A DNA stretch of 64,000 nt, taken from positions 62,001-126,000 of the forward strand of contig JH720383.1 in assembly GCA_000231825.2 (NCBI GenBank), given 5' to 3'. A program made the position numbers and the translations under genes. Below are positions 25,701-38,071 of the stretch, one piece after another. Position 1 is the first letter of the stretch, and each line of letters starts with the position of its first letter. The notes beneath the pieces are model-generated. The model did no database searches. It was not told where the DNA came from and saw only the letters and a program-made list of their open reading frames with translations. This DNA comes from Tetrahymena elliotti 4EA (taxonomy: Eukaryota > Ciliophora > Oligohymenophorea > Hymenostomatida > Tetrahymenidae).

Positions 25701-28700
25701 TTACATATATACTTATGTTGGGTTAGAAAATTTCAACACTAATACTTTTGAATATGCTCAAGGTTCTCCATATGATTAAAATTATGTTGATTTTAATAAT
25801 TTTTATAGTGCAATGTTAATCTATTTTCAAATTATGGTTGAAGCAAACTGGAGCTAGTACATTTATGATATTGCTTATAAATTTGGAATTCCTCTGGAGG
25901 CTAACATTTTGTTTATTTCTTATGATTTTATTTAAAATTTTATATTACTCTCCCTAGTTAAAGGTAAATTTATTAACTATCTCCTTTCAGTTTTTCAAAC
26001 TTTAAATTATAATATTAAAATTAATTAGGTATTGTTTGGGAAGTATTTACTGTTGTAAATTTAGAGTTGAAAGAAATAGAAATGAAAAATGAGTTGTTAG
26101 CTATTTAAAGCTAAAATTAGGATAAATTAGGATAAAATAAATTCATTGAATTGGATTAGAATGATAAAGAAAATCTTTTAAATCAAGAAAATCATTAATC
26201 AAATGGCTTTTTGAAAACTCATAATTTTTTAAAAGAAGTTAATGATTAAAATGAAAATAATAATAAAAATGAGGCGGTTAATTAAAAGATACCCTCTGAT
26301 CTAAAAGGAATTTTTTTGTATGAAAAAGTGCTTAGAAATTTAAAGCTTCTTTCTCTTAACAATAGCTTTATTTATAATGAAGGGCAAATTCCTGATAGCC
26401 CAAAACTTACTCAATAAAATAACAAAAATCATACAGAAGAAAGCAATAATGAAAAAGAAATAATAAATGAACGTATTAGCAGTGAAAGTAGAAATATAAT
26501 TTATTCGACTAAGTAAGTAAAAACCTCTCCTTAAAAAACTAAAAATTACCTCCTAGATAAACTTTATGTGAAAGAAGAAAATTTTTCTGTTTTAAAAAAT
26601 CCTCCCGTTTCTATTGAAAATTTAGACAAAAATTTTAGCACCCAAGTAAGTAATACTAATAAAAAGCTATCTACCTAAAAAAGAAGAAGAAATAGCGATA
26701 GTTTATTTGATATGTAATCTCAAATTGTTCTTAAGAATATTACTGAAGCTAAAAAAAAAAATACTTCTAATAATTCAAATTAATTAATCCAAAACAGACT
26801 ATATAAACCTGATAAATCCTAATGTTTAACCGAAAGTGAAGACGAATGCATTGACTTGAACACTGAAAATCATAAAGATAAAGAATCAAAAAGCAAAAAT
26901 ATCAGTTTTGATGATCTTACCCTGCGCAAATAGTAAAAAGATAACTAAAATGACGAATAAAATGAAAATCATTTTGAAAAACTGATAGGAAAACAAAAAA
27001 CAAAGTAAGAAAGCGAATCCTGTTTTTCTAAAAATGTTTCCTTTGCTTTAGTTAATAAAACATTAGGAGATAGATCTTTTTTAGATCGTTAAGACTCTTC
27101 TATTTCATAATTTCCACTTAAGAATGAGAGCATGATGAAATCATAAATTGAAGGTCCCTTCATGTTAAGGTACTATTTTTGTTTCTTGTTTTTATTAATA
27201 GTAAGTAATATTTATTTTATTTTAGTGAAGCTCCTGAACCAATAGCTCCTTAAAAAAGCTATACAAACTTTAATTCATTAACTTAGCATGATATAACCTA
27301 AGAGAATTAATTTGAGGAAGAGGATGTAAATAAAATAACTAACGAATAAGTATATTGGATGAAAAAGAAAATAAAAGCATTAAATTATTTAAAAAAAATT
27401 TAGTTAAATAGAAAAAAAGAAAAATCATCAGATTAAAAAAAAGAAAAGTCTGATATTAGAAAAGAAAGTTAAGATTAAAAAAAAGAAAAGCCAATAGATC
27501 TAAATGAATTTTACATAATATCTGATGACGAAGAAACAATTAAAGCTTATCAAAAGCAGGTGAATGATTATATTTAAGAAGAAGATTAAGACTTCACACT
27601 GTCTTCAGATTAAATAGATAAGGATGATGCAAATTAATCTCTAAATTATTAGTATATGATGAAAAAGGCTCTTTTAAGTGATTCAAATATAGATATGATT
27701 AAAAAATTAGAAATCGATTATTTTCAGCATACATATGGTAGTTATTTTAATGCTTTTCATGAAGTTAAAATCTCTCCAATTCTTAAGTATGAAAGCTATA
27801 TTATTTACAATTTACAAAGAATACTAAGGCACAAAGCTTTGGATTGTATTTTTTTTTTTAGTGTTCTCAAAAATTTTGAAAAAAATCTTTCCAATATTTT
27901 ATTAAGGAAAGGAAGCTTAGTTAAATTTGTGTTTTAGGTAATTTTTTTTTTAAGTCTATGATACTAATCTTTATTTCTAATAAAGGATTCTTATGGAAAT
28001 TGGATATGCTTTAAAGAAATGAATGGGAATATGTTTCCTTGCTTACTGGGAAAAGGGCCATGGGCGTTTTATGAAAAAGTATTTACCAAAGATGATATCT
28101 ACATAAGCAGAGATTTCTTTTAAATTAATCAAAATTAATAACTTTAGAATTTAGTTCATAAATCCTATGAATAAATGAGAGTATGCGCAAGATGTCTTGA
28201 TACTGATCACCCATTTCTTAACATAAATCCAGAAAAATCTATATTGTAAAATAATTTACTTTTTTTCATATTTTTTTATCTTAATTATAAACTTAAAGTG
28301 ATTTCTTCACGATTTGCAGCTAAAATACTAATGAAGATGAGGTTGTTTCTCTAACTAGTTAGTTTAATAGAAAAAGTTATCCACATGTTCCAACGACTGT
28401 CTAAATTTATTGTAAAAAAGTAATGATGATAGTTATGTCTTATGTAGGAGAATCAGATGACTAGCTATAAAATTAAGAATAAGATATAGAATAAGATAAA
28501 AATAAAAAGTAAGGCATTTTTAGTAATATCTTTAATTAGATCGAACCTGAAAAAGCTCGTAAAAAAGCAAAATAGAATCCTAAAAATATTAATCTGAATG
28601 ATATCAAGTAAAAATAGACATAGGATAAAGATAGAATTAATGAGTAAAGTACTTTACCTATGGGTTTTTTAGTTGAGATGATGTAGAGTATACAGGATTT

Positions 28701-28905
28701 AATAAACCTATACCAAGTTAATTTACATTTGAAAGTATCTGAAGTTATTAATTAAAAGATTTATTCAAAGAATTATTTAAACCAAATTATTCAAGAAAAT
28801 AATAATATTGTAGAAGAAGTCAACGAAAATATGAAGAAAAAAATGAAAAAAGAGCAAAAAAAGAAAAAAGGTCTATTTAAACTATTTAAAAAAGATAATA
28901 TATGA
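22771..28905 (+). CDS. Two-pore-type (TPC-like) voltage-gated cation channel with very long C-terminal extension
   Basis: Starts MQKEVNEDSKKPQQ and ends KKDNI at TGA 28903-28905. A Ser/Asn/Gln N-terminus precedes two six-helix repeats. Repeat I: S1-S3 at about 23500-23830, S4/S5 at about 23930-24060 (SHELRRIFISILKSL) and a pore at about 24140-24240 with SFDSYPTIMIPSY, close to the TPC-type pattern with NPxVMxPAY. Repeat II: S1-S4 at about 25080-25450 with a clear charged S4 (KLLRLTKINRVFRIFKALR) and a pore with FQIMVEANWSQYIYD near 25820-25870. Only two repeats and these filters point to a TPC, a channel of endolysosomal membranes releasing Na+/Ca2+. About 900 residues follow repeat II, charged and Ser/Gln-rich, with a folded-looking part at 27650-28400 containing a CxxC. 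Introns are numerous; the N-terminal boundaries near 23150-23280 and 24380-24850 are approximate. Confidence 0.82.
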
Positions 28906-29750
28906 AAGTTATTTCTAAACAGATTATTTAAATTTTTAGATTTTATTTAATTTTATCATGCTTATTTATGTTGTTATTAAAATTAAATTAACATTTTTTC
29001 AATCTAAAAATAAAATTCTTTATTTGGCAAATAAATTTTTCATAGAAAAAATATTCAAATAATATCTTCAATATTTAGCTATTTGTAATTTAAGTAAGAT
29101 AATAATTCCTTTAAAAAATGGCTTAAAAAAATAAAGGTTTGAATTTTAATTAAAAATAGTCTTTTGTCTTTCTATTCAGAAGAAATGATTGCTTTATGAA
29201 AAATAAAAGATCAAATATATTAACCTAAAAATTAATTGCTTGAAATAATTTATCCTCTCTGTATCATTAAAATAAATGTTAATAAAATAACTTAACTAAT
29301 TCAAAAAAAATGTTGCTTTTTCAAATACTTAATTACATATTTTTTTTAGAAATAAAAAGCAAACATTTTGAAATATCTTTAATAAGCTAATAAAAGATTT
29401 TTGCTGTTAAAAAATGATCATGTGATGATAAAAAATAAAGCATTCAGTGGAAAAAAATATCAAGTTACAGTATAAAATAAAGACAAATGTTTAAATTTTT
29501 CAAAAACGATAAAGCTATAAAAACAGATTATAGATTTATCAATACAAATTAATAATTTTAGGTTCATGTGCTGGAATTCATTAATTTATTTATTTAGTAA
29601 ATAAATATAGTTGCTATTTATTTTTAGTTCTAATTATCAACCAAGTATAAATCACCAACTTATTTGCGCAAGATACATTTCAAATATTAATTTAATTAAA
29701 ATTATTGAAAAAATCTTTAAAATTATTAAGTAACTAAATACAATCTGAAA
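28906..29750. other. Non-coding, Rab promoter region
   Basis: A+T-rich spacer without a supported reading frame. It is the 3' flank of the channel gene and the 5' flank of the Rab gene. Confidence 0.6.
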
Positions 29751-30404
29751 ATGGAAGAACCCACCCCTCAATACAAGGTTATTTTAGTTGGTGACTCTAG
29801 TGTTGGTAAGACTTGCATATATAGCAAATATATTAAAAACTAATTCCCAAAGGCTGTTGAACCAACAATTGGTTAAGAATTTAAAACTAAACCGATTACA
29901 TTATAAGATGGTAAACAAATTAAGGCCAACTTGTGGGATACAGCTGGTTAGGAAAAGTATAGATCGTTAATGGCTACAAACTATAGAAAGGCTGCTGGAG
30001 CTATTTTAGTTTATGACATTACTTAAACCCCCACTTTCACCAACCTTCAACAATGGCTTTAAGATATAAAATTATAGGCTGAACCAGATGTAGTAATTAC
30101 AGTAGTAGGTAATAAAACTGATTTAGAATCAAGTCGTATGGTCAGTACTGAGTAAGGATAACAATTTGCTAAATAAAATAATTTAAGCTTCTTTGAAACA
30201 TCTGCCCTCAACGGAACAAACTTAAGCCAAATTTTTGAAAACTTATTAATAGAAATTCATAATAAGAAAAAGTTACCTTTATAATAGTAATAAACTGGAG
30301 GTGCTTAACCTGTAGCCATTAATAATAATGCTAATAAAAGCTAAGGAAATGCAGTTCAAAATTAACCCCCTCCCGAAATGGGAGAAAGTGGTTGCAAATG
30401 CTGA
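29751..30404 (+). CDS. Rab-family small GTPase, Rab11-like
   Basis: An intronless frame of 217 residues, ATG 29751 to TGA 30402-30404. All G-motifs are present: G1 GDSSVGKT (residues 14-21), switch I PTIGQEF, G3 WDTAGQE (catalytic Gln67 encoded by TAG), G4 NKTDL and G5 ETSAL. The C-terminus CKC is a double geranylgeranylation site. The sequence IKANLWDTAGQEKYR, GAILVYDIT and ETSALNGTNL is closest, in my reading, to Rab11/Rab2-type proteins, hence Rab11-like: recycling endosome, contractile vacuole or membrane-recycling traffic. It would be activated by a guanine exchange factor. The Gln/Pro-rich linker before the CKC is typical of ciliate Rabs. Subfamily is less certain than family. Confidence 0.95.
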
Positions 30405-31098
30405 ATAAGACAAAATGATTTAAAATAATAAATAAAATAATTTTAAGTGCCCTTTTTAATGTTTTATATTTAGTTATTCATCATTTTAGCTTTATTCAAT
30501 TTATTTTACCTTGCAATTAACACTTCAGACTTGAAATTGAAATCAACTAAAAGATATCAAAAATAAAGGCGCAGATAGATAGATATTTCAACATGATTTT
30601 TTTTTTTAAATTAAAATTTTGGAGCAGTATAAAAATTTTACTTAACATTACTGGAATATTTTGCTTATCAAGCTAGAAATTAATATTCCAATAAATGTAA
30701 ATTTACCAAAATATTTCAACAAGAAAAAATTAATTCTTTAGGAATATTTGAAAACTGAAAAATGAAACAAAAAATAATTTTTTAAGAATGATAAAATACT
30801 ATAAGAACAAATTTTAAAAATAAAATAATAAGATATTGTTGATTTTTTTAAAAAAATTATTGTAAATCAGAAAATTCTATTCTTAAAAATCTTTATTTTG
30901 AAATGTATTATTTACAATTATTTAAATTGTGCCAAGGCTATGAGATAGGGAGATTAGATAAACCAGGATACAACCTCTTATTTTAATAATTTAGATTATA
31001 ATTAAAATAATAAAAATTATAATTTATTAAACAAAATTTTAAAGTAATTCATACATATTATAGAGGGAGTAAGAGGAAGAGCTATTTCAAATTTTAAA
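30405..31098. other. Non-coding spacer
   Basis: A+T-rich with no supported gene. It contains a weak resemblance to the Tetrahymena chromosome-breakage core at about 30967-30982, which I reject (see rejected items). Confidence 0.55.
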
Positions 31099-34000
31099 AT
31101 GAAATCTAGATTAAAATAAAAGAAGCTAGTCTCTATTTCATTCATATTACTAGCAGTATTAGCTCAAAGAGTTTTATCTGGTGATTCTTTTGACTATGAT
31201 CAAAGAGTACACTAGGTTTTAGAATTAAACAAGGAAAAATAATACTTCTTTAATGGTACTCATGTTAATTAAACAGTTTATTTAAAGTATACTTTTGATA
31301 GAGATTTTGATATAGAAAATGATTTGCTTCTTATAGCTAGACCAAATGATTTTAAATCAGATCCTGATGTTTTTGTTAGTAGGTAAAATAGATTTTAATT
31401 ATTTAAATCAGGAGCGTTTCTTTTATTTAAATATACATTAACTTATACAAAAGAACAATTCAATTTCCAACACCTGATAATTCAGATTATAGATGTTGGT
31501 AATCGGGATTAGACATATGCTATATTGCACCAAATTGGTTACTAGGTGCTAAAGAAATCTACATTGCTTTATTCAGCTATTCACCTTATTGCAATTTTAC
31601 TTTTGAAGCAAGATTATAGCACCGCACAGAATAAGTAGTTGAATGGAATTAGGATACAGTACTTTTCTTGGGTGCTCCAGGAGAAACTCATCAATAATCT
31701 TAGTAAACTGTGAAGATTTATGTCCCTCCTGATGATTCTATTGAACATTTTACATTTTCTGCTATAGTAGACCAAGCTTCACACTAAAGTAATTAATAAT
31801 AAATATTATCTCCTTCCTTGTTTGTTTTGTTTATCAGAATTTACATCAAGATTATTTAAATTGATGATTTTGATAATAGCATAAAAGTATTTCAAATAAT
31901 TTACTTTAAATTAAAAATTAAATGAATAGATTTGACATAAGCCATAAAATTGTATGTCATGTTTGGAAATGAAACACCTTCTAACTCTAGAAGTCTATGG
32001 GGAATATATAGCTCTATTTATGGAGAGACATTCACATCATTTAAATATTAACCTACGTTTAGAGTAAAATTGGTTTATATATATCCAAATATTATCATAT
32101 ATTTATTTAATTTTATAAGACTGGTATCAATTATACTATGCTTATTATTGGATAAACCAATACTACTGTGAACTTACTATGTAGAAAAGACACAAGTGAG
32201 CCTGTTAAATTGAAGTTTAATCTCAATAGTGATAAACAAAAAACTCTCTATGATGCCATTCCAGTAGGTCGTCATTTAGTTTATGAGTTAGACACAGGAA
32301 TAATGCACAGAGATCCCACCACAAATAAAATAGATTAATCACTTTTGATTAATTTATTGGTATAGTAAGGTAACCCTGATATGTATATAGATTGTGATCA
32401 GCCTTTAAATTTAAACACTCTTGACCAAGCAAAATGGGTTAGTGATTCAAACGGATTAGAAAGTCTTATTATTAGTGCCTAAGAATTTTAAAAATACTAG
32501 AAGTAGTGTAATAAATTGTATGTATTTATTTATGCAAGAGTGTGTGCAGCTTTTGCCTTAGAATTTTCAATAAGAGACTAATTTAGAGATGAAGATATTG
32601 TCCTTAACATTTACCCATCAGTTTCTGAAAACGGATACATTGAAGATAACTAAATAGTTAATTATCTTCTTTAGATGGAAAAATACTCACAAGAAGATGT
32701 TTAAGTCAGCTTATTTGCAAAGAATGGAAATCCTGACTTATATATTAAAAAGTAAAATTGCTTTTTCTCTTTCGTTTAATAAATTTTTAAAAATCAATTT
32801 AAATAATTAATAAAAAGATGCAAAGATGTTAATAGTTGTAGAACTACTAGAAAGGAACTAGAAAATATCAACGAAGCTAACAAATAGGATTTTATTGGTT
32901 TATCTAAAGAATTAGGTAATGATCATATTAATTTTTAGCATTCTTCAGCAAATTGTGAAACTTCAAATAGCATTTATTGTTAATACTTGATTACTGTATT
33001 CTCTAACCCTGCACTCTAGAATAAGTCCCCAACTTAAGAAATACATTATAGCTTATTGGTTCAATACTAAAGTAAGAGTGTACAATTATTAGAAAATAAT
33101 CCTCTCTACCAAAAGCTTGGGGTGGAGTAATTTAGCTTCTACTCATATAATCTTGTTTCACTTGAAGGGATTAAAAAAGTCTACTTTTAAGTAAATATGA
33201 TCTTATTATCACTTAAATAAATTTATTAAATTAATAAATGATATAGGTAACACCTATTAGTGGTATTATGGAATTATTAGTTTCGAGATATCATAAATAA
33301 CCTAATTTTAGAGAAACTGAACGTATTGCCTGTTTTTGTTCAAATGTTATTTCTTATAGCGTTGAAGAACTCAATTAACAAAGCTAGTAGAGTATCAACT
33401 TTTATATGTCTGTATTTGGTTTTTCTAACTCTATTTACACAATATCTATTTATATTGAAAGATATTAGAAGGATGAAAATGGAAATAATGATTAAAATTC
33501 TTCAATTATTTCAATGATTCTCAAGAATGACATTCTCTAAAAATATGTTTTTGATCCAACAAATAATTATGTTTATTTTGATATTTTTGAGACCGATAGT
33601 GATCCTGTTGTAAGTATAAACCCATTGAAAGGAGAATTTCACATTGATGCTTGGCCTTTGTTGAGTTCAAATCAATAAAATTACACACTCCCTGATGACA
33701 GTAGTGGAGAGACTGTTTACAAAACTTAATATAATTCTTTGATTCTACACATAAAAAATGTTAAAAAAATTAATGAATTTAAAGGATTTAGAGTAAGAGT
33801 TGAAAAGCTAATAAATAGAGATCAAGCATAATTTACAATTGAGTACTCTAATCAATCCTAAATAACTACTTTATTTGAAAATTCTCCTCTACAATCTTAC
33901 ATAAAGCCTGATGAAACTAAGTTTTTTAAATTCTTAGTTTCCTAATAAGATTATCTTGTTGCTGTTGCTTATACATCAGCTCATACAGGCCTTGTTATGG

Positions 34001-37000
34001 AAATATCAGGAGTAAATAATATACTTTTATTTTTCATTAAAATAATTAAATTTAATTTAATAAATAAACTAATCAGGATATAGTTCACAAAAATGATTAA
34101 TAATCAAAATATCAAACTAATTCTATGAGTGAAAGTAGTATATACATATTTAATCCTTACAAAGAAGAATGTGTATCTAAGACAGATTATATTGTCAGAG
34201 ATTGTTATCTTTATGGAGCTATTTCTATGTCAGAATAAGCACAGGAGAAATATACTTAAGAAATGTATTCTCTCCCTACAGAAATAAACTTAATAAAATT
34301 TAATAGATAACTAAAGACAGAAAGTCTCAATTTAAAAGATGGATCAATTAACTATTATCCTATACCTATAGATGAAACAAAAGAAACAGAATTTTATACG
34401 TTTAATTTTTATGTAAATCCAAACAATTATGACTAAGATATTTAGACAATAACTACCTTAGAATATGGAAACTTGAAAGTAAAATATGTTATATTAGATA
34501 CTTCTAACCCAAACATGAGCAAGCCTAGTTCATGGTAGAATTCATTCCCTACTCTTTCAGATGTAGAGCAGAAAAATCTCATAGATTCTAGTGATAATGA
34601 AATCAGAGTTAAACAATCTTCTATGATCAACATATCTTCTGCTGAATTTATTTGTAAACCTAAATGTGTTATTCTTATATCAGCCTTTGCCAAAAACGTT
34701 AAAAAGATAAAATAGAATTCGCAATTAGTAATATAAATTGTTAGTGATGTTACAGATTTAACTCAATTTGAATCTACTGAAATAACAAGTTTTGTCTCAC
34801 ACAATTAATATAAATATTTTAAGATATATTTACCTCAAAATTAAGCAATTGTAACTTTTAGTGCTACTGCTACTTAGAGTCTGCTAGATATTAATTTAGT
34901 TTCTTATTACTCAAAACAATATACTTCATTTAGACCTACTGAAACAAATTGCAAAGAGGTAAGATCTTATTTTAAAAATTTCTTTGATAATCAAACTCAA
35001 AAAAATTTTTTTAAAAATTTTATTTTTTATTTATTAAAATAGTGTTAATAATCTAATCTGGAACCTGGAAGATTTGACTAAATAGAGTATGTTCCAGCTA
35101 AAAGTGGTTACTATATTATTGGTGTTTATGGAAGTGAAGGCTATACAGCTACGTTTAAGTTTAATTGGAATATTAATAGGATTTCATAAATTAAAAGTGG
35201 AGAATCTTATTCAATACTAACTACTTCATAGAGAACTTTTGTCTTTTATGCAGATTTGTTTAAAAATGAGGGATTTAACCTCTCACTTTTTGCTTTAGAT
35301 GAATTTAAAAATGAAGTGACTAATAATGGTATTCTCAGTCTTGCCATAAATCACTGCAATAGTGATTACTTAAGAGGATGTGTTATTTAAAATCCTGATT
35401 TAAAAAGGGTTGAATCAAGGAGCTAGTAATATTTATATAAAGATATTTGTAATGATACAACTATTTGCACAGTAGTAGTGACAATCAAATCCAAAAATGA
35501 TCAATATGTTTCAATTGACTTTTTAATAAATGAAATATCAAAGAATATACAAGATTTTGATCAAGAAAATATTTCTATTATTGCAGACTAATCAATTATG
35601 TACACAGTGGCATAAAATAGAAAAATAAGGTATTTATTTTATCTTTATTTGAATATTTATGCTTTACTTATTTACAATTAGGTACTAGATCAGTCTTCCC
35701 TATATTGTTAGTGATGACTTTAAGTTAAATAATAATTTTATTTTGAGGGTACAATAACATTCAGGTTCAGTAGATACTTCTCTTTGGCCAAAAGATTAAC
35801 ACACCTATGAATTTTAAAATAACATACAAAACTTCAAGTGGGTAGAGATAAATCCTAATGAGCTTGTGAATAAGAGCTATGTATATTTAGATGTTTCAAA
35901 CTGCAATTAAGCCACTTGCTAAATTTATATTGCTCTCTATCTTTCTAATACACCAAAGGATATTTCTAGATTTCAGTCTGTTACTGAAAATTTAAGTTAA
36001 AAATAAGATGTTATAATTACAGGAATTAATGAAACCTTTAAGAAATCTCGTTTAATTATTTACTTACAAGAAATATTAAAGGTATTTAAATATTTAAATA
36101 TTTATTTTTTAAATCAATTTTTATTTATTCAATAGAAATTTGAAGGCTAATAAATATCTGTTTCTAAGGAAGATTAAGTCTTATATACAATAAATATCCA
36201 GTAAAATAAATATTATTATGAAATAGACTAACTTTATGACCCTACTGCTGATCCTAAAAAATAAATTAACATTTTCATCAAGCTTAATAAAAAAGACGAT
36301 GATTCTTAAAACTTGAAAATTCCAGTTGCCATTTTCTTAATGAAGTTTGATAGTACTTATGTTCTTTTAGCTACTCCTTAGGATGAAAGATAATACTATT
36401 CAAGCTATTTTCCTAACAAATTAAATCCACAGTAACAATTTACCATGCATATTTTAGATATTCCTCCATAAATCTAAGAAAAGTAGTATTTGCTTGTTGA
36501 TTTAGTCAGCTGCGGAGGGGATATTAGTTTACAAGGTTCATAAAGTCTAGAGAATTTCTAAGAAGGAAAATATGAATTAGAAGTTAAATAGTAAAATAAG
36601 CAAAAATCGCTACATGTAATTAAAATAAAAGACAATAAAGAGGTTTATCTCAAGATAACTCGTCCCCAAAACTAAATAGAAAAAGAATTAAAATATCTTA
36701 TTCTAAGTTACACAATTAATAACTCTGACTCCCCAAGTTTTCAAGTATAATCTATATCTGGATTAGTAGAAGTCTAAAAAAAAAACGGTACAATCTATGT
36801 TTATTGGGATATGCTAACTGGCTCAAACCATTTTAGCAATCCAAAAGTAGTTATTGAGCATACCTAATTTTACTTTGTTTTACAAAATGGAAATTCTTAA
36901 CTATTGTAGCCTAGCACGAATTGTTTTTTTTCATTTTTAGATACTTATAACTCTTAAAATAAACATGTTATGAAACTTGATCCAAGCTAAATTAAAATTG

Positions 37001-37465
37001 ATGAAGAAAACAAATAATTCTATACATAGATTAATTCAATTTTGAACTTAAAGGGCTTATTTAATGTCAAGAATATTGAAGACTTAAATGTTTATGCAAC
37101 TATTAAAGCACAGATAAAACCTTCTATTTATGGAGATTTTGACAAAAATAATGTTTGGTACAATGAAATAGGTTATGAAATCATTAATATCGATAGAACA
37201 CTTACTAATGAAGAAACTATTGCACCCAATCAATCATCATCCGATGAAGATCGTTTAAAATAAACAATAAGTAAATACATATTTTTCAAAAAATTTACCT
37301 TAATATTTTTAAAAAAAAGTTATTATTACCATTATAATTGGTTTTAGTATGATTTTGCTTGGAGTTTATCTTTATCGTCGTTATACTTTGACTAAAAAAA
37401 GAATTTAGTTTGAAGTTTCCTATAGAGAACAATAAGACATCCAAGAATAAGCTTCTAACCCATGA
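31099..37465 (+). CDS. Giant type I surface protein with repeated PPC-like beta-sandwich units
   Basis: Signal peptide (residues 1-30, hydrophobic core SISFILLAVLAQRVLSG), then roughly 1,800 residues of extracellular sequence, one membrane span near 37325-37375 (TIIIGFSMILLGVYLY) and a short basic cytosolic tail ending QASNP at TGA 37463-37465. The ectodomain repeats a unit with a short (N/D)PD(V/M/L)(F/Y)(V/I) motif and following cysteines, for example SDPDVFVS near 31360, GNPDMYIDCD near 32375 and GNPDLYIKK near 32735, and other sandwich-like units further on. This resembles bacterial-type pre-peptidase C-terminal (PPC) domains, and such large proteins are common in ciliates as predicted transmembrane proteins. 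Introns interrupt it about every 500-900 nt (for example near 31382-31456, 31880-31935, 32755-32815 and 37270-37320). Function unknown; cell-surface adhesion or recognition is only a guess. Confidence 0.7.
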
Positions 37466-38071
37466 TAAAAATAAAACTAAAAAGTTAAAGAAATTATGTT
37501 TAATCTCAGTCAGATTTAATATTTTGTTTTTATGAAAATATTTTTGTTTAAATTAAAATTTTTAGCCCAGAATATTGTTTATTGACTTTTTTATTTACAA
37601 TATTATAAAGATATTTTGTAAGATTAAAATAATTAAAAAAATACAATAAAAAAATTTGAATAAAAAAATCAAGAAATAAAACTATTTTTTAAAATAAAAT
37701 TTTTTTTTTTCATAATTTAAGAATTGCTAACCAATCATAATAATATGTTATTTAATTAAATATATTTACATAAATTATCTGTAGTAAGAAAATAAAATTT
37801 TTTCAAACCATAAAAAAAAAGCAAGTTTAAAAAGTATTTTCAACAATAACTAAGAATGTAATAAAAAAATTCAAAGTAAAACAAAAATTTCAAAATTCTC
37901 ATCCAAAGATTAAAGATTTAACTTAATTGAATAAAATTGAAATCAATTCTAAAAAAAGTAATAAAATCAAATTTCTATTTCAATTAAACAAATTTTTCAA
38001 AACTTAAAAACTTTTTTTTCACTTAAATAAAAAATATGATAGTAGAACAAGTAAAAGATCATATACTAATT
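37466..38071. other. Non-coding gap between convergent genes
   Basis: A+T-rich 3' flanks of the giant surface protein and the B-box/WD40 gene, with many poly-A and poly-T tracts. I see no gene. Confidence 0.6.

Noticed and set aside
30967..30982. Resemblance to the Tetrahymena chromosome-breakage sequence (CAACCTCTT core)
   Set aside because: The flanking AAACC of the strict 15-mer is missing, and the true element tolerates almost no change; there is no telomere nearby.
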